64,000 nucleotides of DNA. Source: Sisyra terminalis (lineage: Eukaryota > Arthropoda > Insecta > Neuroptera > Sisyridae). The position numbers and the translations under genes were made by a program. The stretch spans positions 59,287,701 to 59,351,700 of the forward strand of contig OY292275.1 in NCBI GenBank assembly GCA_958496175.1, in the 5' to 3' direction. The notes beneath the pieces were generated by a model. That model had not been told where the DNA came from. It saw only the letters and a list, made by a program, of their open reading frames with translations, and made no database searches. Every line of letters begins with the position of its first letter. The first letter of the stretch is position 1. Below are positions 24,690 to 36,251 of this stretch, piece after piece.

Positions 24690-25680
24690 ATTGTAATGTC
24701 ATACATTGAACACTCCTGGAGGCAGTTGTGTCCAATAACACAACTAACAATATTTATTAAGAGATATCTCTACTAGGTCTAATGTCACCTAAATCGGTCT
24801 ACCAGGATGGATACTCTTTTATGCCATTATCCAACAAATTTAAGGCCAAGTGCTTTTTACATGTTCCACTTTTAGGTAGTTGTAAATTCTCATTTTATTT
24901 ATGTGCCATAGTGTCCCAATTGTTTATAGAACCTTAGTCTAGAATCTTTGAATTGTTTCCAGTTTGAGTTGGATGGTGTACCTCAAAGTTTTACTCCGTA
25001 GGTCCAAATTGGTTTTATTATTGTTTTGTAAAGGACTAATTTTTTTCTATGGTCATCTGTGATTGGTAACCAATCAGCCAATACAAGTTTATATTCCCAA
25101 ATATTTAATCATGATCAATTATTTATGTTCCATAGTGTCCCAATTGCTTATAATAGAACCTTAGTCTAGAATCTTTGAATTGTTTCCACGTTTGTGTTGG
25201 ATGCTGTGCCCCAAAGTTTCACTCGGTAGGTCTAAATTGGTTTTATTATTGACTTGTAAAGGATTAATTTTCTTCTATGGTCATCTGTGATTGGTAACCA
25301 ATCAGCCAATACAATTTTTCGTATTTCTTGTTGAGCTGCATTCCCAAATATTAAACCATGATCCATTTGGGGTACTTTGATATTGTTGAGTTTTACTGGT
25401 GGGCAGTATTGTTGTCTGGTAGGGAAAGTAACGTGCGTTGACTTGTTTTCATTAATTTTCCATTTATCGGTCCATCTATAGCACTCCGGTATAGTCCACT
25501 GGAGTTTGTCGGATGCCCCACTAGAATCATTTTCTACTGCCATCAGTGCAATGTCGTCAGCGTATATAGCCGTAATAACTCCTTCAATAGTTGGAAGGTT
25601 AACCCTAATACGGGATACAACAGAGATCCAAGGATAGTTCCTTGTGGTACACAGGCTTCAATCTACTTTAAACTACTTAC
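24690..25680 (-). pseudogene. Decayed Jockey-like non-LTR retrotransposon, RT 3' part
   Basis: Minus-strand frame from about 25620 to 25232 reads GVITAIYADDIALMAVEND, with the catalytic YADD intact, then a WTDKWKINENKSTHVTF segment and IVLADWLPITDDHRRKLILY followed by a KSIIKP segment, typical of the RT palm-to-thumb region of Jockey-clade elements. Upstream, the complement of CAAGGATAGTTCCTTGTGG corresponds to the PQG(T/S)ILGS box. Beyond 25232 the frame is broken. A segment of about 150 bp with ATAGTGTCCCAATTG and TCTAGAATCTTTGAATTGTT is duplicated in tandem (about 24907-25070 and 25132-25300), so the copy has been rearranged. The 5' end is missing. Confidence 0.85.
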
Positions 25681-25856
25681 TACCTTCTCCTTGACTTGGA
25701 AGATCCTTTTTTTTAGATAAATTTCATTATCCTTACATTGGTCTCTTGATTTACCAATTCTCAGTTTTTAAGGCAATCTCCTGTGCTATATCTTATCAAA
25801 AGCCTAGAAAAATATCTAGAAAGGCCATTGGGCAGTGATTTTTTGTTTTCTAGTGC

Positions 25857-26281
25857 AGTGGTTCCCAAACTTTATTATAAGTACTACGGTTCCCTTAAGA
25901 ATATTTGTTCATTTGGCGCCTGTCTTCCATTTCATAAAATACTAGAAACATAAAAACTTTTAGCACTAAACGCCTCCCTGTTGGTTAAACGCTGTTCTAG
26001 TACATTCTGTTTCGTGTTTACTACTCTGTGAACTTGCATAATTGAATAGCGGAAATGCCTGAATCCAAAATAATAATCTGGCATGGACTCTCGTCCCTTG
26101 AACTCCAATAATTTTCATGGAAGAAGATCTTTTTTAGATATCTTGCTCATTAGTGGTAGTAAACTTATCGGGTGATAAAACGCAACACTGTCTTTGAATT
26201 TACTTAAAGATTATATACGCAACTTTCCATTTTTTTATCATTTTACCAAGGAGGTGGAGATGAAAAAATTTGAGAAATACT
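25857..26281. mobile_element. Decayed hAT-like non-autonomous element
   Basis: The left end CAGTGGTTCCCAAACTTTAT has the classical hAT terminus. The right end near 26258-26281, read in complement, is TAGTATTTCTCAAATTTTTT, similar at about 80 percent of the first 20 positions. No transposase frame. The flanking octamers do not match, so the right border is uncertain. Confidence 0.5.
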
Positions 26282-27630
26282 ACAAGCAGATTTTTTTTTT
26301 AGAACTTACAAATTAAATTAATCGAAATTCGATACAATTAAGTAATTAGAATTGATTTAATGGCGAATTTTGGCCCTAGGCCCTATTCTTTTTGCCGACC
26401 TTGTTACTCCATAATAAGATGGTCCAATGGATAATAATCTCAGGGCAATAATTTTATAATGCATGTAAGTAACTTTTCACCCTTCGCAGGGTGGAAAAAG
26501 AGCAACCTTCTGAATAATTTATAGCTGGGGTTCAAAAAATACATAAAGCAATGCCAATATTAGGGTACATATCCCGAAAATTCCTTAAATGCAATGTATT
26601 CCGTATATTTTGCACAGGCAGATATTTTTAGTATTTTCCAATGAATCTTTAAATTAAATAGATAGTATAAGTAGACTCTTTGGTTCCTAGAAAATATCAT
26701 TATGGAGATATCCAATTTGATCTAAATCTCCTCGAAATGGCAGTTTCTTTATTCCCAGTGATTTAATAATTGAATTATATAAGGTTATGAATTAGATAAA
26801 TAATTATTTGGTATATTTTACTGAAGGTGATCCATACATTCATAGCATAACAAACTCTAATCAATTTTTGAATTAGAATTATTCGTACATTTTTTAAGCC
26901 TTTTAAATTTGGCCTTTCAAAAATTTTGCCGCCCATATCTTTACATCAATTCATTACTGTGTTATTTAAAAGACTATTTCTAAATCATATTTATGATAAA
27001 ATCTAATGTATGCTAATTATAAATGTACGTGTTATGCATTAAATGGTCAACTATATTGTGCATGTAGAATTGTAAAATAATAGGGATATTTTAAATTGTC
27101 TTCTCAGTGACGTAATTTGGCTTTAAAGTCAAGCCCAACTATCCAGTACTATACAGCCTTAAAATCAGGAGTTGAGGAAATTTTTGTTTCACATCTGGGA
27201 AGAATTTTATTTCTTGGTTTACTGAATAATAAAAAATCGAGAATTACTTAAATCTTTCGGTAGTATGAAGTAACGAAAATTGCTAGTTTTCTTCTCTAGT
27301 TTAGTGACTAATTTGGAGACTCAAGGAATTTCAAGGGGTCAGAGGAAAACCGTGATTAGCATTTACTTGGGAAATCTTATAGACGTCATCGTAAATAACC
27401 ATACAGAGTAAATTCAATAGAAAAAAGATAAAATCAGAACGTTGTTTGATTTTATTTGTTAATCTTTTAATCAAAATTTTTTTAAGGTCAGAGAAAAAAG
27501 TGAATTTAAGTTTGGGAAATCAAGATTTGTTTTTTTTTGAAACTAAGCAGCTAGTAAAACTAGATCACTTAAATTTTAAACTATTTTTTATAGGTTCTAC
27601 ATTTATTTAGATCATTTTGAATATATACCT
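26282..27630. other. Non-coding stretch, nothing recognised
   Basis: AT-rich sequence without exon or transposon protein. No repeat of the window's families was noticed here. Confidence 0.35.
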
Positions 27631-28625
27631 TAGACTGATTCCAAAAAAAATATGATTTTTTTTTTAATTATATCGAAAATATTGTTGGGAATGACAAAAA
27701 AAATGCTGTGAAAGTTTAAGCTTTTAATATTAATATTAAGAGGTGCCGCATCGCAAATTACGATTTTCCATTTAAATAATATGGGAACAATATTCTCTTG
27801 TACTTTGGAATTTTATAGCTCACGTTGGTGACAATATTTCGGAATGACCAAGGCTAATTTTTGTAGAAAATTGAACGATCTACAAAAAGGTCTTTGTACA
27901 AGTTTTTGATATATTTAATCCTTCAAAAGTTATTCGAGGTCAAAGTTGAACTAAAGATAAATTTTAATATTTTTTTCAATTTTTTGACGCAACCATTAAT
28001 TTTATGAGAAAATTTTATAAGACATTTTTTATAGAGCACTTTTTTTCCTGTAACTTATCTCCTTAAAAGTTTTTAATATTTTTCACTGGGCCTAAGTTAT
28101 TTACATTAAAATAAAAAAAATAATTTTTATGTTAAATTTTCAGTTTAATGCAAATAACTTAGAACTTGTGAAAAATATCAAAAACTTTTATAGTGATAAG
28201 TTATAGGAAAAAAAGTGCTCTACAAAAAATGTCTTATAAAATTTTCTCATAAAATTGATGGTTGCGTCAAAAAATTGAAAAAAATATTAAAATTTATCTT
28301 TAGTTCAACTTTGACCTCGAATAACTTTTGAAGGAATAAATATATCAAAAACTTGTACAAAGACCTTTTTTGTAGATCGTTCAATTTTCTACAAGAATAT
28401 ACCTTGGTCATTCCGAAATATTGTCACCAACGTGAGCTATAAAATTCCAAAGTGCAATAGAATATTGTTCCCATGTTATTTAAATGAAAAATCCAAATTT
28501 GCGTTGCGGCACCTCTTAATATTAATATTAGACGCTTAAACTTTCACAGGATTTTTTTTGTCATTCCCAACAATATTTTCGATATAATTAAGAAAAAAAA
28601 ATCATTTTTTTTTTGAATCAGTCTA
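27631..28625. mobile_element. Long hairpin MITE, family 1, loop type B
   Basis: 995 bp bounded by TAGACTGATTCC and GAATCAGTCTA. Arms are near-complementary for about 470 bp each. The spacer at about 28108-28140 (AAAATAAAAAAAATAATTTT type) differs from the GTATCGATGG spacer of the copy at 9048 and resembles those at 36720 and 63735, defining a second loop subtype. No ORF. Expected to fold into a very long hairpin if transcribed. Confidence 0.85.
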
Positions 28626-30389
28626 ATATACTTATAAAGTAGAAGTAAATTGAATGAATTTTATAGTTTTTCTTCGAATTTTCATTTGATGCGCCACATT
28701 TGTTTGATATTAAAGTTGCTTTTTTAATATTTATTTAAAAAATTGTTTGTAGTTTGAGCCAAAAAATACCTTTAAGGCAATAAGAATTTTAATGCTTTGT
28801 GATTATTTCCAAAGTATTATCTGATTTTTTTCCCCACTAAAACTCCCCGTTTAAAATGTCTGAAAAATTACCAGACACTTTATCTGGATAAACCAAATGC
28901 CATATACGTTTCATCTTCGTAATCTTTTCTTCACTGTTCCACGATTTTTCGTTTTTATTTCAGCGATTCGACGCAAATCCCTCATCCATCCAAAGATGGT
29001 ATCAAGTTTCATCATATCATTTCGTAATTACAATTAATTTAATTAATTATCTGTTTCTTTCAACACTTTTACGAAAACAAGGAAGACGATAATTTCATGC
29101 TCTGTGCAAAATTACTTGGATATCTTGTACGCTTGTAACCTTTAATCGTAAAACATAAAAGATTTTAGATTTCGAATAGAAAAATGAAAGTTGTGGAAAA
29201 ATCAAAACTAATGCAAAAAAATCGAATTTTTTGCGTTTGTTGTACTCTCTAAACCACAAATCATTTAATTGTGTCCGTATCCAATTTGCTTAATGAGTTG
29301 GAAGTGGATTTGATCGTTGACGACAATTTTCTCTTCAATCAACATCGGTGAACATTTTCTTTTCTAGTGCAACTTTTCATAATAAAAAATCTTCCAGTCC
29401 ATTTTCTAAATCATTGCCAGAGGTCAATGCAATGCAATGCGTGATTTGTCATTATGAAAAGCGAAACTTAAATCTTTCACTTTGAAAATTTCACTTTATA
29501 ATGATAATTGGTGCGTTCATCCCTTATATGGGCACTCAATGAATGCATTTGCTCAAGTAGAGATTGAGGAAGTGAGGAACACAAAGTACATAAGAAAAGA
29601 GAACGAAGGGAATTGCATTGAACTTGTTTTTGGTTCAATGTTCGCGGTTTACTATACAGACAGTTAACTCTTTACCGCCACAAATGCATTTGACCGTTTG
29701 GGTTTTTCTTCGGATATATGGGATGTAGATGTATGGGTTCTCTTCATCGTATATAACAAACCACTTATTACAATAATTACTATTACGATTATTTAACTGT
29801 AAGCACCGGTAACAATTCCGTCATGTTTCATCCACATAATAATAGACGAGTTATATAAGAATGTTATATAAGAACGAAAGATTTTTGCGCTTGAATCTTA
29901 AGAAAATTCTATTCTAATTTATTCACCTTGCTTACCGAGACGGACGTTGTTTTTTTTACCAATTTCTTCACATATTTTACCATTCAAATTATCTCAATCG
30001 ATTCTTCATGCGTGCTGTACCGTTTTTTTCTTCTTCTTTCCTTTGTGTTTTTTTTTTTAATTAATGTAAAATTTAGTATTGCTATGTTTAATTGCTTATG
30101 TGAGCATTGTTGCAACTAAGAAAAAGTTGCAATTAAAAGTAATTGGTTGCTTGGTACTTAAACAAAAGGTATAAATTCGAAAAATGAATGATTTGTCGTT
30201 TCTTTTATGGGTTTTTGAGAGGAATTACACTGATCAACAAAAATTTGTAACAAGAAAAGTAAGCAGTAATTTCGAAATATCTACCTAACCACTCCACAAA
30301 ATCATATGTATATTAATTTGAGTAGGTCTAGTTTCCGTGATTTTTTCTAACAATATCTGTGGTGTTATGAATATTTTGGGAATACAATA
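28626..30389. other. Non-coding stretch, nothing recognised
   Basis: No exon found. The 61-codon frame at 29482-29667 (+) lies in a slightly less AT-rich patch but has no family signature and no supporting splice context. Confidence 0.35.
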
Positions 30390-30694
30390 CAAAATTGAAG
30401 AGTGGCGTTTATTTATTGATGCTTCAAAAATAAGCTTAAAGGCAGTGTGGTTATAGTGCTAACATGAAAGAATCCCATGAAACAATGAAATTTATTTTAG
30501 AAAAGATTACATATGACGAACATATTTGGAAAATTTGCGGAGATTTAAAAGTAGTTGCCCTTTTATTAGGATTGCATCTTGGGTATACAAAATTTTGTTG
30601 TTTTCTTTGTGAATGGGCCATTTGTTCATTATGTCAGTGTTGGGCTGTGAATATTTCACGGAAAGTTACTGGTTTTCAAATAATTGAAATTTGA
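30390..30694 (+). pseudogene. Fragment of a widespread transposon-borne protein (CGDLKVVALLLG type)
   Basis: The frame reads EEWRLFIDASKISLKAV, a stop at 30452-30454, then an ATG frame at 30464-30694 with KITYDEHIWKICGDLKVVAL and a GYTKFCCFLCEW block. An EWRLFID..K.SLK block followed by ICGDLKV...LLG...GYTK..CFLC.WD is a combination I recall from uncharacterised transposon-derived proteins of many insects; the cysteines suggest metal binding. After the CEW motif the similarity ends and sequence duplicated at 31074-31120 follows. Truncated at both ends and interrupted, hence a relic. Confidence 0.6.
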
Positions 30695-31120
30695 ATAAGT
30701 TTTATAATAGTTAAAACCTGGGATGTAAAATCATCCCATGCTAATTACGAAAAAGAACAAAAAAACGATGTTTTTTACTTATATACGTGAGAAGTTATAT
30801 TAGATGTACCGGAAAATAATGTCGTTTTTAAACCAATAGTCATTCAATTGCCATTTATCTGCAAATTGATTCAATTATAAACATAATTTCCTTGAATATC
30901 AAAATATATAATAAGCAAACGTATGTGTTGTGGCAAAGACAAGGACAAAGAATTTCAAATTTTAAATTCATCCATATAAGTGAAATAAAAATATAACAAT
31001 TATTGTTCCAAATTTGAACTATCATGTCATTGGTTTCAATTGTCATTTCGATTTGATTCAATTGCTAATTTTTGCCATTTGTTCATTATGTCAGTATGAA
31101 AGTTACTGGTTTTCAAATAA
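30616..31120. repeat. Direct repeat pair with ATTTGTTCATTATGTCAGT
   Basis: The segment at about 30616-30680 (CCATTTGTTCATTATGTCAG, then GAAAGTTACTGGTTTTCAAA) recurs at 31074-31120 with the intervening 23 bp deleted. It marks local duplication of the 3' side of the transposon relic. Confidence 0.7.
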
Positions 31121-31319
31121 ATGATTAAATTGGCTATTTATATATAGATACTGTATGTTGTATACAATTGGCTGTTTGTAGATTCTGTATAATATTTTTA
31201 CACATTTGGCTACTTGTATAAAATGGATATTACATGCTATATGAATTAACCGTTTATCAATGCAGTATGGGTCACATGTTCGAAAAATACTTATCGAAAA
31301 CATTTTCCATATAGAAGTA

Positions 31320-31750
31320 GAGGTATAAGCTTGGATCAGGAACGTCGAAATATTCCGAACTGTTGATAACTATTCCGAATGGGTACGTATTGTTCACTCG
31401 AATGCAATTTGTATGTAAACTTTGACAAGCCAGAAATGAAGAAGCGACGGTCATTTTTATTATGGCCCGATTTAATCGCGAATTAAATTAAAACAAAGTC
31501 GAAAATGCAACGTTTCCAAATTGTGGGTGTGCTGAAGTGGACGTGCCCAAAGTAGACTTTATTTAGAAAATTTAATTTTACATAATACAATATAAATATA
31601 TATTTGAAAATAGCAATCACTTCTTTATTTCTGACATATCAAAATTTACGTACAAATTGCATTCGAGTGAACAATACGTACAGGAATAATATCGAAACCA
31701 TTGAAAAACAATTCTCAAATTTCGACGTTCCTGATCCAAGCTTATACCGT
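31320..31750. repeat. Inverted pair of coding-like fragments (TNCIRVNNTY / FDVPDPSLY)
   Basis: A minus-strand frame (31454-31272) and a + strand frame (31604-31798) encode related peptides that share TNCIRVNNTY and FDVPDPSLY. The DNA arms, about 31325-31445 and 31610-31745, are inverted copies (GCTTGGATCAGGAACGTCGA against its complement). The spacer is about 160 bp. Peptide-level conservation between arms suggests they derive from a transposon coding region; the family is not recognised. Confidence 0.6.
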
Positions 31751-31799
31751 AGATTGTTGAATAAAATATCATGTTTAGGTATGTTTAAACTATCTTAAA

Positions 31800-34019
31800 T
31801 AGCAACATCCTAAAAATTATTTTAATTCATTAGTAATTGTATATTTTATTTACTCTTTTATATCTATGTATTGAACTTGATTTTTGATTGATTTTTAATA
31901 CAAATATAGGAAAATATACTGTAATATCAATCGACTACAAGTACATCTAAACGCAACAAATCTTGGGGAAAAATCCTCCAACCTCCATTCGACAGACAAG
32001 CCTTCTATTTGCCAACGATTTTAGTGTCAAATTTCAACGAAAGGTCACCGCATTTTTTACGGCTTTGATTCCAAAACCGAAACCCACTGTTGTTTGAAAA
32101 GTGCTCAAGGCCCCGCTCGAGTTACAGCGAATCCTCTAAAGTCTAAATGCTCTCAAAAACACAATTCTCGCGTTATTTATGTAAACCGAGTCGAGATCTA
32201 ACTTTCTCAGCGACCTCCGATCTTTCAAGCCGCAACAACGCGCTATCATTTCCGGAAGTAAATATCCCATAGTATCCCTATCGTACAACCAAGTCTCATA
32301 GGATATCCCACTGCTTTGTTGCGGTTGCGGCTAATCGAAGGTTAATGAAACTTGCTAATATCGCAAATACGCATTCATTTCTATTTCATACCAATCGTAA
32401 CATAATTAATTGTACGATCGAAAATATTGTCGACCCACGTGACTGAGTCGAACGATCTTACCTCATCGTGTAGACCGGAAAGCGAAATGCATTTTTTTTC
32501 GTTGTAAAAACCTACACATTGTCAGACATCTGTGTTTTGTTAGCCGTAACCCGTTTTACGTTTTTTTTTCCTGGATTTTTTTTTTCACTAATCAGTGTTT
32601 TAATCTTCATTAAGACAAGACAATCACTCTTGAATTGGCGCTCATGAATGGATCGCAAGACACGAATGGAGTACCTTGGGGATTTTTATCAATATATGTA
32701 AAGGGGATACGAGGATATAAGTATATATATATATATATATTGAGACGAAATAATATGAAAACAGTGTATGCAAACCTACATAAAATGCAGGGGTGTTCTT
32801 AAAATATACGATAATTTTAAATCAAAATGGATGATTGATAATTTGAATGAAAAATTATTGACTGATGATTCTATCGACTTATAAACCATAAACTTTTAGA
32901 CGAAAAAAAAATGGTTTTCCTTCATATTTCTGGTTCTAAGCACAGGTGCAAATGCACCTCTTTTGAATTTTTATACCAGGAAATAAAATAAAAATATAGG
33001 TGCACATAGGTGCATATCTATGTACAAAATTTTGTATGTAAATATGTATGTATTACATCCTGGTAATAAATAAATAAAAATATAGAAGGATTAGAGAAAT
33101 TTGGGAATTTAAGGAATTACATTGGTCCATATAAAAAGGAAAGAAACCAACAAAAATCAGGGAATTATACAGCTAATTGTTCAGATTTTTGACGATCACT
33201 AATTGATCTACAAAATAAAAGCTTGAACCTATAATCTCCTTTTTTGAATCAATAAATCCGGAAATTTGTACTTTCTTCATAATTTTCAATGAATCTATTG
33301 ATTAGGCAAGAAAAAAAATGGATTCATTAATTCGAGATATGATTGTAGGCGAAGCTTTTAATTATCAAGTTACATATAAGTGGCACATCTTTGTATGTTT
33401 TCCTCTCGCCCCTTGCTGTTTATAAAATATATATATATATATACCTCGCCACCACCTGAATATCACGTTATATCTTATACTTATTTGTAGCAAATTAAAT
33501 CAAAATTTCGAGTGGAAAAAGTTTTTTTGCGTAAGATTTGGAAGAAAAGGATATTTTAGTTGGAAAAATCAAGGAATTTGAGGGGAAAATATAACTGAAT
33601 ACCCTGGTGCACCAAGTGCATAAAAAATAAAGAACTAGACCTTTAATATCACCCCATTGGTCAGTACAAGTATTGAAGTTTCCTTAAAAAAAATTAGTGT
33701 TTTTTTTTTTGGGTTTGATACCTTCTTTGGCGACCACTGATCTTAAGGCATATAATTTTAGTCAAGACCTTGCTTTTATAAAGCAAGTGAACAAAACGAA
33801 AGGATTATTGTAAATTTATTTCTTTAAGAAATCATATGAGTTATAAGGGATGAAGTTTTGTATATAGAAATTGTCATTTATGGTTTTAACTATGAAAATT
33901 AATGCTTTTTCTTTTGCTTATAAATTAAAATCCTTTGTACTAACATTGTTGGTAATTCATCCCCTAATAAAATAATGTAAGGGACAAACGTTTATATATA
34001 AATTCTTTTTCTTTAAAAA
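31800..34019. other. Non-coding stretch with a CpG-richer island at 31960-32480
   Basis: About 500 bp at 31960-32480 is unusually CpG-rich for this window (AGGCCCCGCTCGAGTTACAG, CCGAGTCGAGATC, CAACAACGCGCTATC) and free of repeats, so it is a candidate regulatory region or undetected exon. No frame there is long enough to support coding. An AT dinucleotide run lies at 32722-32740, and another at about 33429-33442. Confidence 0.4.
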
Positions 34020-34493
34020 GTTGGTACCTTGATATTTGATCCCCCGACAAAATAACACCAGATCATATTCCCAAAAAACAAAAATATACCGGGAATAATG
34101 TCTCTAAGACAAGACTATAATCCCTAAGACTTTAGTTCTTCCAGGGCCACCGTTTGAAGACGGATTCTTATAAATCTCGATGAAGTTAATATATATATCT
34201 GGCTTATATTCCAAGACAAAATATCACTAAAACAAAATATCCACGATAATTTATCCTTCGATTATTAATTACTAATTTTTGTATCCTGATTTTTTCGTAG
34301 TGCAATTATTCCCTATCCTTTTAATTATTTTATCTTCTTCCTGTGTTACTTTATTTTTTTTAAACATTTTTTCAAAAAGCAATACACAAGTGGTTCAGGA
34401 ATAAAACCGCTAAAAGTTCCTTTTAGTAACAGGACACCGTTTCATTTTCTAATTTTTTTAAAATTTTATTCTCGAATAAATCGAGCAATAATT

Positions 34494-34680
34494 AAATTAA
34501 TTTTATTTATTTTTAGTAGGATAGTGGATATTTAAGGATGTAGATCCATGTACTAATTATTAATTTAGCGACACGTTTCGGTCTTTTATTAGACCTTCAT
34601 CAGGCTTCGTAATATGAAGTTCACAATGTCCACTATCCTACTAAAAATAAATAAAATTATGTAAATTATGGACACAACCA
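34494..34680 (-). mobile_element. Penelope-like (PLE) terminal fragment with inverted ends
   Basis: Inverted segments TTTTTAGTAGGATAGTGGA (about 34513-34531) and its complement (about 34628-34647) bracket a hammerhead-like motif on the minus strand. Hammerhead ribozymes in short inverted or tandem terminal units are a known property of Penelope-like retroelements. No RT or GIY-YIG coding is present, so assignment rests on the ribozyme motif and layout only. Confidence 0.45.
34566..34606 (-). ncRNA. Hammerhead-like ribozyme motif, type I
   Basis: Read on the minus strand: AGC, then the core CTGATGA, an extra A, stem II GGTCT/AGACC with loop AATAAA-like, then GAAAC, a two-base loop, and GTC followed by GCT. 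CUGAUGA, GAAA and the GUC cleavage triplet are the invariant hammerhead elements, stem I starts with AGC/GCU, and stem III is only about 2 bp, as in Penelope-like hammerheads. Predicted cleavage falls between complement positions 34570 and 34569. The additional A between the core GA and stem II is atypical and may lower or abolish activity. Confidence 0.55.
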
Positions 34681-34920
34681 ATTTATCGACAAATTAAATT
34701 AATATTTAAAATATTTTAAGTATAAGAAGAAAGAAAAACAATTAATAGTAAAGGGAACCATTGCATTATGGGATTTTTTCAGGAAAAAACCAGGGTACAA
34801 AAAATTTATCATTAATAATCGAAGAATCAATTGTCAAGGGAATAAGTCTTAGAGATATTTTGTTTAGGGATATTTTATACGGGGATGTTTTGTCGGCAAA
34901 TCAAAATGCCTGATGCCCGA

Positions 34921-36251
34921 AAAAAGTTGGTATTTATACCACTGAAGAACTGTCATTTAAAATACTAAGTAATGCAAAAAAAAATCTTAAGAGTTAGGGA
35001 CTTAAGGGTTGATTTACCTGCAGGAAATTTTATGGAGTAACATGAAAATAACATTGTAGATTGAAAGTGTTTAAATCATTGATAAAAGCAAAACAAAAGT
35101 TCATCCCTTAAGGATCAAGGGATTAACCGCTAGGAAATTCTAGCAGGTACAAGAAACTTGAAATTTTTTTAGATTTTCAACTTCAGTTTAGTCTTTTTCC
35201 TCAAAATTTTATTTTTCATAAAAAAGATCCGAGTTTTCTCATAAAAGCTGAGCTTTTAATCATTATAAACGTTAAATGCAATTTTATCCTTAACAAAACG
35301 TTTTTTGAGTAATTTATAGTTACAAAGAATAGTAAACTTAAAAGAAAGATTACTTTTTTCATCCCATTTATGACTTTTGAAAAAAAAAGTATTTTTTTAA
35401 ACTGTAAATTATGTTAAGGTTCAAAAACTGAAAAGCTTTTCTCAAGAATGATTATTTAAAATTTACAAAATTTCTTCTAAGTGCAAGATTTAACGTGAAG
35501 ATTATCGAAGAATTTTTTTATCTTCATTGTGTTATAATGGAATAGCAAATTGTACAATGCCTCTTTGAGGCATCTAATGAAGTTGAAAATTGATCTTTTA
35601 CGTGCAAAACAAATCTTGAAATATCGTAATTTCGTTTTGATTTTACAACAATTAGACACTAATTTTGGTGATTTCAAGCATCAATAATGGTAGCCCACCT
35701 TCATATAAAAACAAGGCTACACAATTTATTAAAAATAAATACCAAATCGTAAACATTACGGCCCTGAAGACATCACCGCCCACACACCCGTACGGCAAAC
35801 TTGTAATTTATAAATCTCTGTCACAATTACCAGGCCAAACGTTTCACTGCAATTTCAATTCACAAAAAAAACCTTTTCATTCATAACAAATTTCTATCAT
35901 TTCCAATCGAAACTGGCATTTATTGTCAAGCGAATTGACTTGGAGGTCTAAATCGTTTCCAGTTTACATAATTTATGGAAAGCAACTTCAAAATGAATTT
36001 CATTATAGCTCCATAATAAATACCTACTAGTCGAAGCAAAACGGCGTTTATTTTCTGCAGCCAATTTTTAAATTAACATTTCCTGCAGGATTCACGCACC
36101 CCTCAAAAATAAATTACAAACAATCGTTTGTTTTTCGGTCGTGCTTCATTGGGATCGTTAACAAAGCAAATCGCGAACGAAACAGATGAGAACCTTATCG
36201 GTTTGGTGATTTCCAGAAGATTTAATATTTTTTTATAACTAACCAGTCTAA
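34921..36251. other. Non-coding stretch, nothing recognised
   Basis: No exon or transposon protein. The + frame at 35665-35886 has no recognisable motif and lacks splice support. Confidence 0.35.

Larger units (their letters stand above)
34020..34920. mobile_element. Inverted GACAAAATATCC-family arms around a hammerhead-bearing insert
   Basis: The left arm (about 34020-34300) contains CCCCCGACAAAATAAC and GACAAAATATCACTAAAACA and then ATTATTAATTACTAATTTTT. The right arm (about 34770-34920) is its complement, with ATTAATAATCGAAGAATCAA and GGGATGTTTTGTCGGC. Between them sits the unit at 34494-34680. This may be a TIR element that received a later insertion. Fragments of the same family lie at 11.9, 12.6 and 17.7 kb. 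Confidence 0.5.
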
